The notes under the pieces are model-generated. The model saw only the letters and a list, made by a program, of their open reading frames with translations, made no database searches and was not told the DNA's origin. A program made the translations under genes and the position numbers. Below, piece by piece: positions 36,763 to 37,793 of a DNA stretch of 37,793 nucleotides. Position 1 is the stretch's first letter. Every line of letters begins with the position of its first letter. The DNA is taken from NCBI GenBank assembly GCA_000787465.1, contig JSYX01000330.1, positions 1 through 37,793 of the forward strand, given 5' to 3'. Source of the DNA: Thermomucor indicae-seudaticae (lineage: Eukaryota; Mucoromycota; Mucoromycetes; Mucorales; Lichtheimiaceae).

Positions 36763-36877
36763 TAAACGCCCTTAAATTTGTCTCATTTCAAAATTATATA
36801 TCAAACAACCACTTTATTGACAAATGGATGGTTCCGGTTATGTACAGGATATCGGAAAGGAAACGGGAATCAAATTT

Positions 36878-37336
36878 TTACTGGATGGTAATTCTGCGGG
36901 AAGTTGTGCTATCGGTGCTCTTGGGCATCTGCAGCTCAAGGATGCCATTCTCGTACTTTGCTTGAATCTTGTCACGGTCAACATTGTCAGGCAAAGTCAG
37001 TGTGCGAGAGAAGACACCCTCACGACGCTCTTGGTAACGGGCATTGTCCTTGGTAAATTCTTGAGAGAACTTGGTTTCGCCAGAGATAGTAAGAGTGTCA
37101 CCCTGAAGGTCAATCTTGATATCCTCCTTCTTGACACCTGGCAGTTCCGCATGGATCGCCCAAGCCTTGTCAGTCTCGTAAATGTTGACGGCAGGGTTGA
37201 GGACACTGGAGCCGCGCGTAGAAAGGGGACGAGCCAATGCGCTGCTTGAGGCAAAGTCGTTATAGATGTGATCGAAAAGCTGGTTCATACGGCGTTCGAT
37301 GCGGTCAATAGGAGAGTCCCAGTTGATGATTGACAT
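36878..37336 (-). CDS. Small heat-shock protein, Hsp20/alpha-crystallin
   Basis: Small heat-shock proteins form ATP-independent oligomers that hold unfolding proteins. The single exon encodes 152 residues. After a short N-terminal arm (SIINWDSPIDRIERRMNQLF), the alpha-crystallin domain (about 50-135) shows PAVNIYETDKAWAIHAELPG, VKKEDIKIDLQGDTLTISG and the Hsp20 hallmark TLPDNVDRDKIQAKYENGIL. The C-terminal ITI is the usual I-x-I anchor for oligomer assembly. I chose the ATG at 37336 because its length and start (MSIIN) fit the family. An in-frame ATG at 37369 would add a hydrophobic 11-residue extension (MKFFISLIIAT), but it lies so near the presumed transcription start that it may not be used. 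Heat-shock elements and a TATA box lie upstream. Confidence 0.93.
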   Translation of the reverse strand: MSIINWDSPIDRIERRMNQLFDHIYNDFASSSALARPLSTRGSSVLNPAVNIYETDKAWAIHAELPGVKKEDIKIDLQGDTLTISGETKFSQEFTKDNARYQERREGVFSRTLTLPDNVDRDKIQAKYENGILELQMPKSTDSTTSRRITIQ

Positions 37337-37399
37337 GGTTGCAATAATCAGTGAAATGAAAAACTTCAAGGTGAGTTGTGCCGAGACAGAGGAACTCCC

Positions 37400-37406
37400 T
37401 TTTATA
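37400..37406 (-). promoter_or_regulatory. TATA box of hsp20 gene
   Basis: Read on the minus strand, GGTATAAAAGGG gives a strong TATA box about 64 bp before the chosen ATG. Initiation 30 bp downstream would fall near 37370, just at the alternative upstream ATG. Confidence 0.65.
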
Positions 37407-37420
37407 CCATTTGATTGGTC

Positions 37421-37466
37421 GAATTTTCTGGAGAATTGTGGTCACCTGGGCCCTTCGTGAACCTTC
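37421..37466 (-). promoter_or_regulatory. Heat-shock elements
   Basis: Two arrays of alternating GAA/TTC units spaced by two bases fit the binding site of heat-shock factor trimers. TTC-gt-GAA-cc-TTC at 37454-37466 is a perfect three-unit element. GAA-tt-TTC-tg-GAG at 37421-37433 is a three-unit element with one mismatch. Both lie upstream of the TATA box of the small heat-shock gene, which matches the expected control. Confidence 0.75.
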
Positions 37467-37793
37467 GCCAAAGTTCCTCCCATAAACTGATGGATACATT
37501 CGTTTGTAAACATTAAGAAAATTTATCGTATGATCTTGTGATCTCCCGTTAAGCAATTGCCTTCTACGCTTCCTTGTAGTTTCCGGGTTTGTTACATGCC
37601 CAGAGTATAGCCGTTTTCTGTGCTCTTTTTTTTTATCAACGGAAACCGCAGTGTAATCACTTCTTTGTAACTTGCTACTATTTGATCGCTTTGTTGCTTT
37701 GCATAGAATCCATTGCAATACTTAAACTTTGCCAGTATACTGGAATTGTAATAAATTTTTGCGCGACCCGAGGATCCCTTTTGCGTTAATGGG
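37467..37793. other. Upstream end of window, no gene seen
   Basis: Beyond the heat-shock elements I find only an interrupted minus-strand frame (37305-37718) that overlaps the promoter and has no family resemblance. The window ends before another gene is recognisable. Confidence 0.4.

Noticed and set aside
36824..37249. 141-codon plus-strand open frame
   Set aside because: It is the antisense shadow of the small heat-shock gene, whose protein is unmistakable on the other strand.

Overview
The window comes from a fungal nuclear chromosome, most likely an early-diverging, Mucoromycota-like lineage. The reasons are dense short GT-AG introns (about 50-120 nt), fused fungal-type ergothioneine synthase Egt1, fungal Mic60 and suicide-type Thi4, and Q/H-rich regulators and Helitron debris of a kind common in that group. 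The lineage is inference; no marker here settles it. I resolved exon structures by hand from splice consensus, reading frame and family conservation. Every multi-exon model given below closes in frame.

Layout. 1-3.2 kb: a decayed Helitron helicase on the minus strand and gene-poor DNA. 3.2-5.6 kb: a 12-exon ACSF3-like malonyl/acyl-CoA synthetase (-). 5.6-7.4 kb: no gene seen. 7.4-8.2 kb: a Tim17-like membrane protein (+). 8.4-11.1 kb: proteasome ATPase Rpt6 (-) and an AIG1-type GTPase (-). 11.5-16.1 kb: a Sel1-repeat protein (+) and Egt1 (+). 16.2-19.3 kb: Mic60 (-) and an unknown protein (-). 19.3-22.0 kb: a repeat-rich gap with inverted repeat arms and a TA-flanked MITE. 22.0-24.1 kb: chaperonin subunit CCT6 (+). 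24.8-25.1 kb: mitochondrial F1-ATPase inhibitor IF1 (-). 26.0-27.0 kb: ribosomal protein uS3 (+). 27.2-28.6 kb: a RING-CH membrane E3 ligase (-). 29.4-30.4 kb: thymidylate synthase (-). 31.4-32.6 kb: thiazole synthase Thi4 (+), followed by a TPP riboswitch aptamer. 33.3-33.8 kb: a small RVxF-containing protein (+). 34.1-36.1 kb: a Q-rich two-zinc-site protein (-). 36.9-37.3 kb: a small heat-shock protein (-) with heat-shock elements.

Most genes are unrelated housekeeping functions (proteostasis: Rpt6, CCT6, Hsp20, RING-CH; mitochondrion: Mic60, IF1, ACSF3-like, Tim17-like; cofactor and nucleotide synthesis: Thi4, Egt1, thymidylate synthase). They do not form an obvious cluster.

Most interesting: (1) a well-formed TPP aptamer about 100 nt after the Thi4 stop codon, lying between a strong 5' splice site and an AATAAA signal, the layout of plant THIC 3'-UTR riboswitches rather than the 5' intronic fungal ones; (2) a predicted 3-nucleotide microexon in the uS3 gene encoding exactly one residue at a position occupied in human and yeast homologues; (3) a CCT6 initiation codon split AT|G by an intron; (4) an inverted repeat pair with a recurring motif of unknown identity; (5) a regulator combining a Cys4 zinc site with a C-terminal C-C-H-H region.
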